Assembly: GCF_034047335.1 (NCBI RefSeq)
Contig: NZ_CP139137.1
Coordinates: 3,100,001-3,164,000, forward strand
Length of the DNA stretch: 64,000 bases
From: Chryseobacterium sp. JJR-5R
Lineage (GTDB): Bacteria > Bacteroidota > Bacteroidia > Flavobacteriales > Weeksellaceae
Reading direction: 5' to 3'
The notes under the pieces were generated by a model. That model was not told the origin of the DNA. It was given only the letters and a program-made list of their open reading frames with translations, and did not search any database. The translations under genes and the position numbers were made by a program. This document shows, piece by piece, positions 16,983 to 24,930 of this stretch (position 1 is its first letter; the number at the start of each line of letters is the position of its first letter).

Positions 16983-17198
16983 TTGATGATTGTTTCAATC
17001 CTTGTTTTGTACACAGGTTGTGCATACTATTTCATGCTTGGTTTTAAAATCACAATCAATACGTTAAAAAAACAGTTCAAAAAAAGAAAATTGCTAAAAA
17101 CTTCAAAACCTGTTTTAATACGACAGGTTTTGTCGTTAACTCAAATTATCTTTGTCAAAAGAAGACTAATTATTTCAAAAAATAGGGAAAACCCGTAA
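16983..17198 (+). CDS. Weak candidate small membrane protein (71 aa)
   Basis: ATG at 16983, stop at 17196-17198. The N-terminal third is hydrophobic (MMIVSILVLYTGCAYYFMLG) and could be a membrane anchor or lipoprotein-type signal with Cys at residue 13. The rest is very basic and spans one copy of the TTTTAATACG hairpin repeat, which is unusual inside a gene. I do not recognise it, and it may not be translated. Confidence 0.2.
   Translation: MMIVSILVLYTGCAYYFMLGFKITINTLKKQFKKRKLLKTSKPVLIRQVLSLTQIIFVKRRLIISKNRENP
17113..17140. repeat. Hairpin-forming repeat element, copy 2
   Basis: TTTTAATACGACAGGTTTTG followed by TCGTTAAC; here ACGACA pairs with TGTCGT around a 5-base loop. It ends about 110 bases before the first gene of the secreted-protein operon. 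Confidence 0.5.
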
Positions 17199-17247
17199 TT
17201 TATTTTAATCAATTTATTATAATTGTCACCTCAAAAACACCTATGCA

Positions 17248-18729
17248 ATGCGAAAAATTTATTTTACCGCTATCTCATTATTTATCTATCAGTTAGGATT
17301 TTCACAAATTCCTGACCTTCCGACAGTTTCCAAACCACAAACAAGTGGTTTGGGCAACTATTCAGGTAATAATTTTGGAAGCTCTGTAAGTAGTAGAAAC
17401 TCCCCAAGAAACTATGCTCCCAATATTCCGAATCGTTCAAACTCCGCACAACAAAATGACTATAGCCCACAGGTAAGGTCGCAGAATAATGCTGTCATGC
17501 AAGACATAGATAGGGATATGGCAGAAGTTCAGGAAGAGCAATTTCGTGGATGGGTAGAAAACGGTAGAAATATGCCGTATGATTTACCGTCATTATCAGG
17601 AAAAGCAGGAACACAATCTTATTATGATGCTTTTAGCACTCTTTCTGCAATGGATTCCGAAAATTACTCATTAGTAGATGCCAATTTCACCGTAGAAAAT
17701 GCTTTTTACGACAACAAAAGAGCCTTAAAAGGCTTCAAATCTGGAATCCAGAAAACCGCTAAACAACTTTTGCAGAAAATGAAAGAACGCAAACAGGACA
17801 CTGAAAGTAATGTTTCTAAAAACCTGATGCTGTTTGAATATTTCTCTAAAGACATGAATCTCGGAGGAGCAACCCATAAAGCATTTGAATATGACTTCAA
17901 AGATTATATGGGTGAAAAAGATTACTCGAAGATGTTCGTTTCCAAATTGTTAAAAACAGGTTCAGGACAATGCCACTCTATGCCGTTACTATATTTGATT
18001 ATCGCAGAAGCAATGGGCGCGGAAGCGCATTTATCATTAGCACCGAATCATTCCTATATTCGGTTTATAGATGATGAAGGACAGTACAGAAATATTGAGC
18101 TTACCAACGGGATGTTTTCAACTGACACATCATTGCTTGAATCCGGTTACATTAAATCAGAAGCCTTACAGAATAAAATCTATATGGAGAATCTATCCAA
18201 AAAGGAACTGTTGGGAATGGCTTATTTTGATCTGGCAAGAGGTTATGTCAAAAAATTTGGATATGATGAATTTGTAGGAAAAGTTATTGAAAAAGCGTTA
18301 GAACTCTATCCGAGCGGACTTGCTCCGAACATGGAAAAAGCAAATGTGAGCCAAGCACGATTTGCCTATGTAATGAAGAATTTGGGAATCAATCCCGAAA
18401 ACAGACAGGATTTACAGAGAATCGGATATTTCCCAAAGGCTGTTGAACAGCTAAATGATGTTAATCAGCAATTTAACAAGATTGATGAACTCGGTTATAC
18501 CGAAATGCCTGCATACGCTTACGAATCATGGTTGGCAAGTCTGAAAACAGAAAAGAATAAACAGGAAAGTGAAGTACTCGAACAAAAAATATATTTGTAC
18601 CAACTTCAAAAACAGAAAAATAAACAACAGCAGGAAGCTGTGAGAAAAGCACAGGAACAAAAGAAAAAAGAATCTGATAAATCAAAAGAAAAAGCACAGT
18701 ATTTCCCAATAGACCCAAATAAATTATGA
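17248..18729 (+). CDS. Secreted transglutaminase-like (Cys-His) protein 1
   Basis: 493 residues. A signal peptide ends at GFSQ (about residue 20), followed by a low-complexity Asn/Ser/Gln-rich stretch to about residue 85. The central domain (about 145-330) carries KTGSGQCHSMPLLYLIIAEA (Cys242) and LSLAPNHSYIRF (His268) followed by NIELTNG. This Cys...His arrangement, with the Cys at the start of a long helix and the His on a following strand, is that of transglutaminase/papain-like folds. The C-terminus (about 430-493) is a charged Lys/Gln/Glu coiled coil. It overlaps the next gene, a paralogue, by 4 bases. It may process or crosslink proteins in the periplasm or outside the cell; this fold assignment is by motif only. 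Confidence 0.65.
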   Translation: MRKIYFTAISLFIYQLGFSQIPDLPTVSKPQTSGLGNYSGNNFGSSVSSRNSPRNYAPNIPNRSNSAQQNDYSPQVRSQNNAVMQDIDRDMAEVQEEQFRGWVENGRNMPYDLPSLSGKAGTQSYYDAFSTLSAMDSENYSLVDANFTVENAFYDNKRALKGFKSGIQKTAKQLLQKMKERKQDTESNVSKNLMLFEYFSKDMNLGGATHKAFEYDFKDYMGEKDYSKMFVSKLLKTGSGQCHSMPLLYLIIAEAMGAEAHLSLAPNHSYIRFIDDEGQYRNIELTNGMFSTDTSLLESGYIKSEALQNKIYMENLSKKELLGMAYFDLARGYVKKFGYDEFVGKVIEKALELYPSGLAPNMEKANVSQARFAYVMKNLGINPENRQDLQRIGYFPKAVEQLNDVNQQFNKIDELGYTEMPAYAYESWLASLKTEKNKQESEVLEQKIYLYQLQKQKNKQQQEAVRKAQEQKKKESDKSKEKAQYFPIDPNKL

Positions 18730-19832
18730 TGAAAAAACTATTACACATTAAACTCTTTACAATACTGTTTATCAGCAGTATTACAAGCATAAAAGCACAA
18801 AACAATCAGTTTTACAATGATTCCTACCTGACTATTGATAATATGCTTAATAATAAACAGCCGTACAGCTTCAAAGAAGCCGTTTTTAGCGTGGAAAATG
18901 CTTATTATCAGGGAAAGTTAGATATTGACAAATTAAACGGAGAAATCGGCTTTTTAAAGAACTTCGCAAACTCTATTTTAAAGAGCAGGGATTTAACTTA
19001 CAAAGAATCTGATAAGGACAAAGTAAGCAAATATGCAACGGTATATTCCATAATGTGCCAGACACTTCCAATTGCATATAAAGATACAGTAATACAGTAC
19101 AAACCATTTACCTATGATTTTACAGATGTGTTCGGACATAATGATATTAGCAACCTGTTCGTTTCAAAACTATTAGCAACGAAAAAAGGTAATTGTAATT
19201 CAATGCCGTATCTGTATAAAATTTTAGCCGAAGAAATCGGAGTAGATGCAAATTTGGCGTTAGCACCGAATCACGTTTACATCAAGCATAACATCAAAGC
19301 AGGAGGTTGGTTTAATACAGAGCTTACAAGCGGTATATTTCCCATTGATGCGTGGCTGACGGCTTCTGGCTACATTCATTTGGATGCCATTAAAAATGGT
19401 GTGTTTATGAAAGCCTTGAACAATAAGGAAAGTTTGGCATTATGCTTATTTGATTTAGCACAGGCATACAACCGAAGTTCCCCGAATAATGACGGAGAAT
19501 TTGTTTTGAAAACGGTCAACAGAGCCTTAGAGGTTTATCCGAATTTCGCCAAAGCATTGATATTAAGAGCTGAAACTCACAAAGAACAGTTTGAAAAACT
19601 TATGGATAGGCATAACCTGAAAACAGATAATGCTGAAAACTTGAAACTCGTACAACAACAAGACCCAAAAGCCAAAGAACTGTTTGAATTGATGAGCAAA
19701 GAATACGGACATATTTATGAAATAGGTTACAGGCAGATGCCCGAAGAAATGTATTTAGATTGGCTCGTGTCACTGAAAACTGAAAGAGAAAAATTTGAAA
19801 ACAAAAAATTATTAGATAACTTTACAAAATAA
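18726..19832 (+). CDS. Secreted transglutaminase-like (Cys-His) protein 2
   Basis: 368 residues, starting within ATGA of the preceding stop. The signal peptide ends at SIKAQ (about residue 25). It is a diverged paralogue of the upstream gene without the low-complexity linker and coiled-coil tail. The putative active site is ATKKGNCNSMPYLYKILAEE (Cys157) and LALAPNHVYIKH (His183) followed by NTELTSG. Both paralogues share the order VFSVENAYY/FTVENAFY, then FVSKLL, then the Cys motif. After about residue 240 there are helical repeats with TPR-like spacing (FVLKTVNRALEVYPNFAKAL). Adjacent genes are a second copy and an RHS-core protein 4 bases downstream. The function is probably joined to that protein's export or maturation. 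Confidence 0.65.
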   Translation: MMKKLLHIKLFTILFISSITSIKAQNNQFYNDSYLTIDNMLNNKQPYSFKEAVFSVENAYYQGKLDIDKLNGEIGFLKNFANSILKSRDLTYKESDKDKVSKYATVYSIMCQTLPIAYKDTVIQYKPFTYDFTDVFGHNDISNLFVSKLLATKKGNCNSMPYLYKILAEEIGVDANLALAPNHVYIKHNIKAGGWFNTELTSGIFPIDAWLTASGYIHLDAIKNGVFMKALNNKESLALCLFDLAQAYNRSSPNNDGEFVLKTVNRALEVYPNFAKALILRAETHKEQFEKLMDRHNLKTDNAENLKLVQQQDPKAKELFELMSKEYGHIYEIGYRQMPEEMYLDWLVSLKTEREKFENKKLLDNFTK

Positions 19833-19836
19833 CCAA

Positions 19837-21033
19837 ATGAGAAAAATTTTATTAATTGTCTTTGCCATATTTGTAGGATTTTTAAAGGCACAGACAAAGA
19901 AACAGACCACCACAAAACACAAAACAGAAAGGAAATGGGTAAATCCTGTTAAACTGTCAAAAGAAGAGCGTAGCCGTCCGTACATGGATGAAGTTTTGAA
20001 AACTCGAGATTCATTAACACCGCAGGAAGCAGAAAGACGTAGAAAAAATATTGCTGTCGGAAATCCTTTTGCAAAGTATGGAGTTCATCCGAAAATTGCA
20101 ACCCTTAGCAAAGGAAAATATCTGGAATTTCACGATATGGATAGTGTTGTGAGCATCGGGTCAGTACGATATAACAGAAAATCAAAATCTATTACAGAAT
20201 TTAGAGAGATTGATTTGAGTAGCCCCGATTCACAGCCGTATTTAGATACAGCAGGACGTTGGATAAGTCCTGACCCATTGAGTGAAGAATTTAGCAGTTG
20301 GTCACCATATAATTATGTGTTTAATAACCCTGTAAAAAATGTAGACCCTGATGGTAGAGCGCCATTTTCTGTAGTTCCACCTGATGACCATTTTAATCAA
20401 TTTGGACAGTTTTTATATACAGATAATAAAACGACAAATAATATTGTCATAGATTTTCAAAATCCTATAACTGGAAAGCTAAATACAGCTCCATGGTTGT
20501 CTACTGAATTAAAAGACTACGCTTTTAATAAAGGAAATATGCAAACATTATTAAATATTGGAAATTATTATGCTGACCAAGCTGGAGTTGATGTTAGTGG
20601 TTTAAGAAATGAATCAGTTTCTGTTGCAATGTGGAATGACAAAGTTTATTCGGGAGGCAGTCCAGATAGAGACAAAGGAGACTATAAAACATTTAATGGT
20701 GGGCAATATTGTTATGATTGTTTGATGCAAAGTAATAAGGAAGAAAAAACAATTAGTATTCAAGTAAATGAACATAAAGTAGACTCTAAATTAAATAATA
20801 AGTATAATTTTATGAGTACTATGGAACACGAAGGAAGTGCCAAAACGCCAAGTCATTTTAGTGTCAATGTAAACCCGAGAGACACTTCAACCAAAGGACA
20901 ACGTAATGAGCATCTAAAAATTTATAATTATCAAACAACTAAATCATCGTTCTTCAAAAAAACTACACCTGAATTTCAAAAATTGATAAACAATAACTAT
21001 AAAGATGTAAAAAATGGAGCGACAGGAAACTAA
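19837..21033 (+). CDS. Short secreted RHS-core protein with variable C-terminal putative toxin domain
   Basis: 398 residues. A signal peptide ends in FLKAQ (about residue 19). Residues about 125-175 are an RHS repeat-associated core: YLDTAGRWISPDPLSEEF then SPYNYVFNNPVKNVDPDGRA. Normally such a core ends a very large YD-repeat protein; here only about 110 residues precede it. The part after DPDGRAP is the position where polymorphic toxins carry their variable effector. It contains STMEHEGSAKTPSHF (residues 327-341) and NEHLKIYNYQ. The first looks like a zincin HExxH helix in which the second His is replaced (HEGSA, next His at 340), so metal binding is uncertain. Two possible immunity genes follow. 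It could be an RHS toxin moved onto a short secreted carrier. Confidence 0.7.
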   Translation: MRKILLIVFAIFVGFLKAQTKKQTTTKHKTERKWVNPVKLSKEERSRPYMDEVLKTRDSLTPQEAERRRKNIAVGNPFAKYGVHPKIATLSKGKYLEFHDMDSVVSIGSVRYNRKSKSITEFREIDLSSPDSQPYLDTAGRWISPDPLSEEFSSWSPYNYVFNNPVKNVDPDGRAPFSVVPPDDHFNQFGQFLYTDNKTTNNIVIDFQNPITGKLNTAPWLSTELKDYAFNKGNMQTLLNIGNYYADQAGVDVSGLRNESVSVAMWNDKVYSGGSPDRDKGDYKTFNGGQYCYDCLMQSNKEEKTISIQVNEHKVDSKLNNKYNFMSTMEHEGSAKTPSHFSVNVNPRDTSTKGQRNEHLKIYNYQTTKSSFFKKTTPEFQKLINNNYKDVKNGATGN

Positions 21034-21040
21034 TATTATT

Positions 21041-21520
21041 ATGAAAAATAAACTTTATGCATTAATTCTATTATTACTTACAATTTGTTGTAGTAATATT
21101 AAACACGAAAATGATTACTCAATAAATATTCATTACCAATATGTTATTTTTAAAGATAATAATTTGAAATCATACAATATTTACATTGAAAATTTTCTAA
21201 ATATTAGAAACAATACTAAAGACACTTTAATAATCCCACATAAAGACATTGAGAAACATTTAAAAATGATATATAAAAGTGACTCTATATCATTGAATTT
21301 CATGTCAAATAATGATATTAAAATAGTTCCATCAGATTCCATTGATTTGAATTGTGCAACAAATTTAAACCAAACCGTAAAGGAGATTCCTCTTAAAGTT
21401 AACAAAGAAAACTACAAAATATACAATGAAGCCACTAAAAGTAATTTATCATATAGTGATGACTATGAAATAATTAGAAGTACTAAGTTTGGGGTTTTCA
21501 AAGAAAAGTATTTAAAATAG
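21041..21520 (+). CDS. Small lipoprotein, candidate immunity protein
   Basis: 159 residues from ATG 21041; an upstream in-frame Met (21014) overlaps the preceding gene and lacks a signal peptide. The first 20 residues, MKNKLYALILLLLTICCSNI, are a lipoprotein signal peptide with tandem Cys at the lipobox. The mature part is rich in Asn, Asp, Lys and beta strands (NTKDTLIIPHKDIEKHLK) and ends in a charged FGVFKEKYLK. I do not recognise a family. Its position directly after the RHS-core gene suggests periplasmic immunity against that protein. Base composition is very AT-rich. Confidence 0.55.
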   Translation: MKNKLYALILLLLTICCSNIKHENDYSINIHYQYVIFKDNNLKSYNIYIENFLNIRNNTKDTLIIPHKDIEKHLKMIYKSDSISLNFMSNNDIKIVPSDSIDLNCATNLNQTVKEIPLKVNKENYKIYNEATKSNLSYSDDYEIIRSTKFGVFKEKYLK

Positions 21521-21527
21521 TAATACT

Positions 21528-21773
21528 ATGATAAAGAATGAAAATTTCAACAAATCAGTCACGGCTATTCATGATTTGATAATACATATTAAGATAATGA
21601 CAGTGAATAATATACAACATAGAGAAATGTATAATTTCATTGATGATGTAGAATATTTACCTCAATTAATTACAAGTGAAGAGGGGCAAACTAATTTGTT
21701 TGATTAAGAATTAAGAAAAATATGCGAAAAATATAATCTTATGCCTATTTTTAATAAATACAATGGAAAATAG
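21528..21773 (+). pseudogene. Small gene interrupted by an in-frame TAA (59 + 21 codons)
   Basis: ATG at 21528 opens a frame of 59 codons ending ...EEGQTNLFD, TAA at 21705-21707. The same frame continues directly as ELRKICEKYNLMPIFNKYNG and ends at TAG 21771-21773. The continuation looks coding and is the right length to complete a helical protein of about 80 residues. Starting 7 bases after the candidate immunity lipoprotein, it is probably another immunity or accessory gene of the RHS locus, inactivated by a nonsense mutation, or the 59-residue form is the actual product. Confidence 0.5.
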
Positions 21774-21801
21774 TAAACCATAACTATAAAAAACTAATTA
21801 T

Positions 21802-22299
21802 ATGAAAATCAACGATTATATTGACTCATTAAGAGCCAAAGAAACTGAAGAGGAACAAAAAAAGAAAAGAGAAAGTATTGAAAGAAGTATGGCTCGTCAA
21901 AAGTTTGAAGAAATACTTCCTGATGTAAGAATCAAGGTTGAAAAAGCTCTTAGGGAAATTGAATCAAGCAATCTTAATCTTTTTACATTTAAAGATACTA
22001 CTGATAATTATCCTTTTCCCGAGGATAACTTTCCAACGGTTGATAACTTTAAACATCCAAATGATGAGAAAAATTCATTTAGCTTCTTAATTAAATTTCA
22101 CACTAAGACAGTTAAAACCTGTAGTCTTACAGTTACAACATTTCGAGATAATGAAAGCATATATGTAGATACAGAATTATATCAGGCATCTAATGAGAGA
22201 ACAGTAGATACAAAAATTTCACTGGAAAAATTCCTTGAAGATGATTTTGAAGATACATTGGTTTATCTCTTACAAAAGATTGACGAAGAAATAAAATAA
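21802..22299 (+). CDS. Hypothetical protein with N-terminal charged helix, possible immunity protein
   Basis: 165 residues, no signal peptide. Residues 1-60 form a highly charged helix (RAKETEEEQKKKRESIERSM); the rest alternates strands and short helices and ends in the acidic stretch FLEDDFEDTLVYLLQKIDEE. Acidic small cytoplasmic proteins in this place are often immunity or chaperone partners of polymorphic toxins. No family is recognised. It is the last gene of the RHS-like island, with 282 bases of AT-rich DNA following before the ThiF-like gene. Confidence 0.55.
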   Translation: MKINDYIDSLRAKETEEEQKKKRESIERSMARQKFEEILPDVRIKVEKALREIESSNLNLFTFKDTTDNYPFPEDNFPTVDNFKHPNDEKNSFSFLIKFHTKTVKTCSLTVTTFRDNESIYVDTELYQASNERTVDTKISLEKFLEDDFEDTLVYLLQKIDEEIK

Positions 22300-22581
22300 T
22301 AAATAATTGATAACGATTGCGTTAAGTCTGTAATTAAGCAAAGCTGTTTTTTCACAATGAACATGAAGCATGGTATTGATCATACCGGATACGACAATCA
22401 CTGCACCATTAGGTCAACTAAATTAAAAAAAACAATTCGAACTGACTTATATTACAATTGTATTACTCTTTTTTAAATATATTCTCATTATGTATTCAAT
22501 CTCTTTCCAATAATTTCAGATTACTCCATTTTTCACTAAAATAATTATATATTTATTTAAGAACGATAAAACTAATAAACG

Positions 22582-23325
22582 ATGGAAGGATTGTATCAGA
22601 GAAACAGGATTTACTTAACAAATGAAGAACAAAACTTTATTAAAACATACCCTTTATTAATTGCGGGCTGTGGAATCGGAAGCAATATTGCTGAATGCGC
22701 ACTGAGGTTCGGTTTTGAAAATTTAACGCTTATTGACGGCGATACGGTAGAACAATCAAATCTCAACAGACAAAATTATACTTTAAATGATCTTTCGTTT
22801 TTTAAGTCTGAAAGATTATTTAAAAGACTGAAAGAAATCAATCCGGATGCAGATATAAAATTTCACACAGGATATATTGATCACAATAATATCAGTGCTT
22901 TAATAAAAGATCATAAAATTGCTGTTAACGCTTTGGATTTCGCTTCTGATATTCCTCTGTATTTTGATCAGCTTTGCCAGGAAAAAGATATCAGTGTCCT
23001 GCACCCGTATAACCTCGGCTGGGCTGCATCAGTGGCTGTCATCACCCCTGATTCTGAAAATTTGCAGTCAGTCAGCGGTAATTTCAATGAACTGGAAATG
23101 GTAAAGTTCATCATTGGGGATTTAAAGTCTAAAGACAAAAATTATAATTGGCTGGAAAGCATACTTGACACTTACATCAGTGAAGAGGAAAAACTTTCGC
23201 CTCCCCAGCTTTCCGTAGCCTCCTGGATTTTAGGTGGAATCTGTACGCAGCTGCTGTACCTGATTGCCACACAGCGGGAGATCAGAAAATTTCCAGACTA
23301 TTATATCAAGTCTGTCCTTTTATAA
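22582..23325 (+). CDS. ThiF/E1-like adenylyltransferase of a putative RiPP cluster
   Basis: 247 residues. The nucleotide-binding loop LLIAGCGIGSNIAECA (GCGIGS at 29-34) and IDGDTVEQSNLNRQ (Asp52, Arg63) are the hallmarks of the E1/MoeB/ThiF fold, which adenylates a carboxyl terminus or side-chain carboxylate. The protein is short: it lacks the CxxC zinc pairs of MoeB/ThiF and has no clear catalytic Cys after the nucleotide domain, so it may adenylate without forming a thioester. E1-like enzymes modify peptides in microcin C7 (MccB), pantocin and thiazole-forming RiPP systems. Its 3' end overlaps by 6 bases with the convergent LuxR-type regulator. The neighbouring precursor, oxygenase and exporter make a RiPP role likely. 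Confidence 0.75.
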   Translation: MEGLYQRNRIYLTNEEQNFIKTYPLLIAGCGIGSNIAECALRFGFENLTLIDGDTVEQSNLNRQNYTLNDLSFFKSERLFKRLKEINPDADIKFHTGYIDHNNISALIKDHKIAVNALDFASDIPLYFDQLCQEKDISVLHPYNLGWAASVAVITPDSENLQSVSGNFNELEMVKFIIGDLKSKDKNYNWLESILDTYISEEEKLSPPQLSVASWILGGICTQLLYLIATQREIRKFPDYYIKSVLL

Positions 23326-24078
23326 AAGCTTATTATTGGTTACATAAGATAAAGCCTCGGAAATATTATTTACCTGCATTTTTTCAAACAGTTTCCTTCT
23401 GTGGAATTTTATGGTATCGGGAGAAATAAAAATCTTTTCTGCAATTTCATTAATGGTATAGCCCTGCGCGTGATATCTCAGAATATCAAGCTCACGTTCG
23501 TTAAGTTTTGCCTTTTCCTCATTTCTCCAGATATCCTGTTTGACGTCATAGCTCCAGAACTCATTGGTGCCCTGTTTGAAAACCGTGATATTTCCGGAAT
23601 CGGCATGGGTGGAAAGAGATACAAGACACATGGCTTTCCAGATTTTTCCGGCTTCGGTAAGGAAAATCGGGGTCAGTTTATGGTTGATTAAAATGGCTTT
23701 TTCCTTATTTAAAAGGTGAAAATCATAAGAAATGGTGTATAGCTTTCTGTCTGAAACAGGAATTTTCTCATAAAAATCAAAACCTGCCTGATTTATTTTA
23801 AGCAGGAGGTCAAGATCATCTTTTCTGACATATTTAAAATAAAAGTTGTATCCCATCTTCCTCACCTCATCCGCAGAATGTCCGCATAAAAACAGGGGAT
23901 TATCTGAAACGTACTCAAAATTCCTGTTTTGGTAATCAATAATATAAACGCTCATATAGCTTACCCTGGCAAAAGCTTCCGTTACCTGTAAATAATTGTT
24001 CAGCTGATCTTTTTCCTCAGCGGAAATATTTTCAACAGTATTTTTCGAGAAAAAGAAATCATTCACATGTTCACTCAT
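23320..24078 (-). CDS. LuxR-family transcriptional regulator with N-terminal PAS-like domain
   Basis: 252 residues. The C-terminal 65 residues are a LuxR/GerE helix-turn-helix: LNERELDILRYHAQGYTINE then IAEKIFISPDTIKFHRRKLF. The N-terminal part (about 25-140) contains SVYIIDYQNRNFEYVSDNP, typical of a PAS-type sensor domain, as in many Bacteroidota regulators; it is not a canonical autoinducer-binding domain. It is divergent from the GNAT/LuxI-like gene, with a perfect 16-bp palindrome in the 113 bases between the two starts, the layout of a LuxR/LuxI pair. It probably controls this cluster; the signal is unknown. Confidence 0.88.
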   Translation of the reverse strand: MSEHVNDFFFSKNTVENISAEEKDQLNNYLQVTEAFARVSYMSVYIIDYQNRNFEYVSDNPLFLCGHSADEVRKMGYNFYFKYVRKDDLDLLLKINQAGFDFYEKIPVSDRKLYTISYDFHLLNKEKAILINHKLTPIFLTEAGKIWKAMCLVSLSTHADSGNITVFKQGTNEFWSYDVKQDIWRNEEKAKLNERELDILRYHAQGYTINEIAEKIFISPDTIKFHRRKLFEKMQVNNISEALSYVTNNKLL

Positions 24079-24130
24079 AGACTTAAGTTTGGTTATTGTT
24101 TTTTATTAAATGCCGAGTTTTATAAAACTT

Positions 24131-24146
24131 CTACACTTAAGTGTAG
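24131..24146. promoter_or_regulatory. Perfect 16-bp palindrome, candidate operator for the LuxR-type regulator
   Basis: CTACACTTAAGTGTAG is its own reverse complement over all 16 bases. It lies between the divergent LuxR-type and GNAT-like genes, 52 bases from the first and 45 from the second. A further GTGTA half-site follows at 24152. Dyads of this size with an AT core are typical of LuxR-family dimer sites. A TAAGTTTG -7-like box at 24084-24091 could start transcription toward the GNAT gene upstream of the palindrome. Confidence 0.6.
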
Positions 24147-24191
24147 TACAGGTGTAAATCAATCCCTATAAATTTATAAAAAATAATTCCC

Positions 24192-24848
24192 ATGGGCAAG
24201 ATAAATATCCTTACATCCGATTTTGATTACAGGAAATTGGCAGAATTCATTATTAAGGAAAATTATTCCCATCACAGCCAGACCCATGTATTTTCAGATC
24301 AAAAAGTAAAGGCTGTTTATGAAGAAGAGATATATTACAGAAAAAATTCACTGGTCTTTGCCCTCAAGGATTCACAGGATACTTTAATCGGAACCATCAG
24401 GGCCCTTAAATGGAACTATTTTGATCTGCTGCCTTTAGAAAAAATATTTTCAATACATCCTTTTCAGGTAACTGAAAAAAGTTTTGAGGGTGAAATCTGG
24501 CATATCGGAAGATTTGCAATCAGAAAAAATGAAGGGCTGCTTCCTTTAAAGAAATTAATGACCCTCGCCATAGGAAGTGTATGCGGAAAAGAAAAAAATG
24601 TAGCTTTTGCAGAATGTGACACCAAACTGTTAAAAATACTATATCTGATGGGGATAGAGCCTGAAATAATCGGTCCCGCCAAATATTATTTGGGCTCTGA
24701 AACCACTCCTGTCCTGATGGTTTATGATAATCTTATCAAGTTTTACCGTAAAAATGAACATTTGATCAAGAATCAGCCAGGCAATTACATCAAGCCTGTT
24801 CTCCATCCTGCTCTTGACCCAGGCACCGTAAATTATTCTTTTATGTAA
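24192..24848 (+). CDS. GNAT-fold acyltransferase, LuxI-like
   Basis: 218 residues, cytoplasmic. Motifs fit a GNAT fold with autoinducer-synthase-like topology: SLVFALKDSQDTLIGTIRAL (strands 2-3), EIWHIGRFAI (strand 4), GSVCGKEKNVAFAECD and a C-terminal IEPEIIGPAKYYLG where LuxI proteins recognise acyl-ACP. Two roles are possible: production of a diffusible acyl signal sensed by the divergent regulator, or acylation of the neighbouring peptide, as GNAT maturases do in lipidated RiPPs such as selidamides. The location beside a LuxR gene with a palindrome favours the first; location 240 bases before a precursor favours the second. Both are inference. Confidence 0.7.
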   Translation: MGKINILTSDFDYRKLAEFIIKENYSHHSQTHVFSDQKVKAVYEEEIYYRKNSLVFALKDSQDTLIGTIRALKWNYFDLLPLEKIFSIHPFQVTEKSFEGEIWHIGRFAIRKNEGLLPLKKLMTLAIGSVCGKEKNVAFAECDTKLLKILYLMGIEPEIIGPAKYYLGSETTPVLMVYDNLIKFYRKNEHLIKNQPGNYIKPVLHPALDPGTVNYSFM

Positions 24849-24930
24849 ATGAAAGCTAATGAAAGAATAACTCAAAATTTTTAATTATTAAAAAAATCAA
24901 TTGACCGGGTTCACCACAATTATAATTCAG

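Larger units (their letters stand above)
16601..17247. other. 650-base AT-rich stretch after tRNA-Phe with no convincing gene; two hairpin repeats
   Basis: This is the left part of the accessory island. Two short open frames occur but neither looks coding (83 codons from 16606 with mixed composition, 71 codons from 16983). Two related 28-29-base elements sharing TTTTAATACG and GTTTTGTCGT sit at 16852-16880 and 17113-17140. Each can fold: AATACG with CGTATT in the first, ACGACA with TGTCGT in the second. No integrase gene or second tRNA 3' end that would mark an att site was found by eye. Confidence 0.5.

Noticed and set aside
22357..22476. 39-codon frame before the ThiF-like gene
   Set aside because: No leader, signal or double glycine; AT-rich chance frame.
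16340..22581. att site duplication of the tRNA-Phe 3' end
   Set aside because: I could not find a second copy of the tRNA end at the right side of the island by eye.
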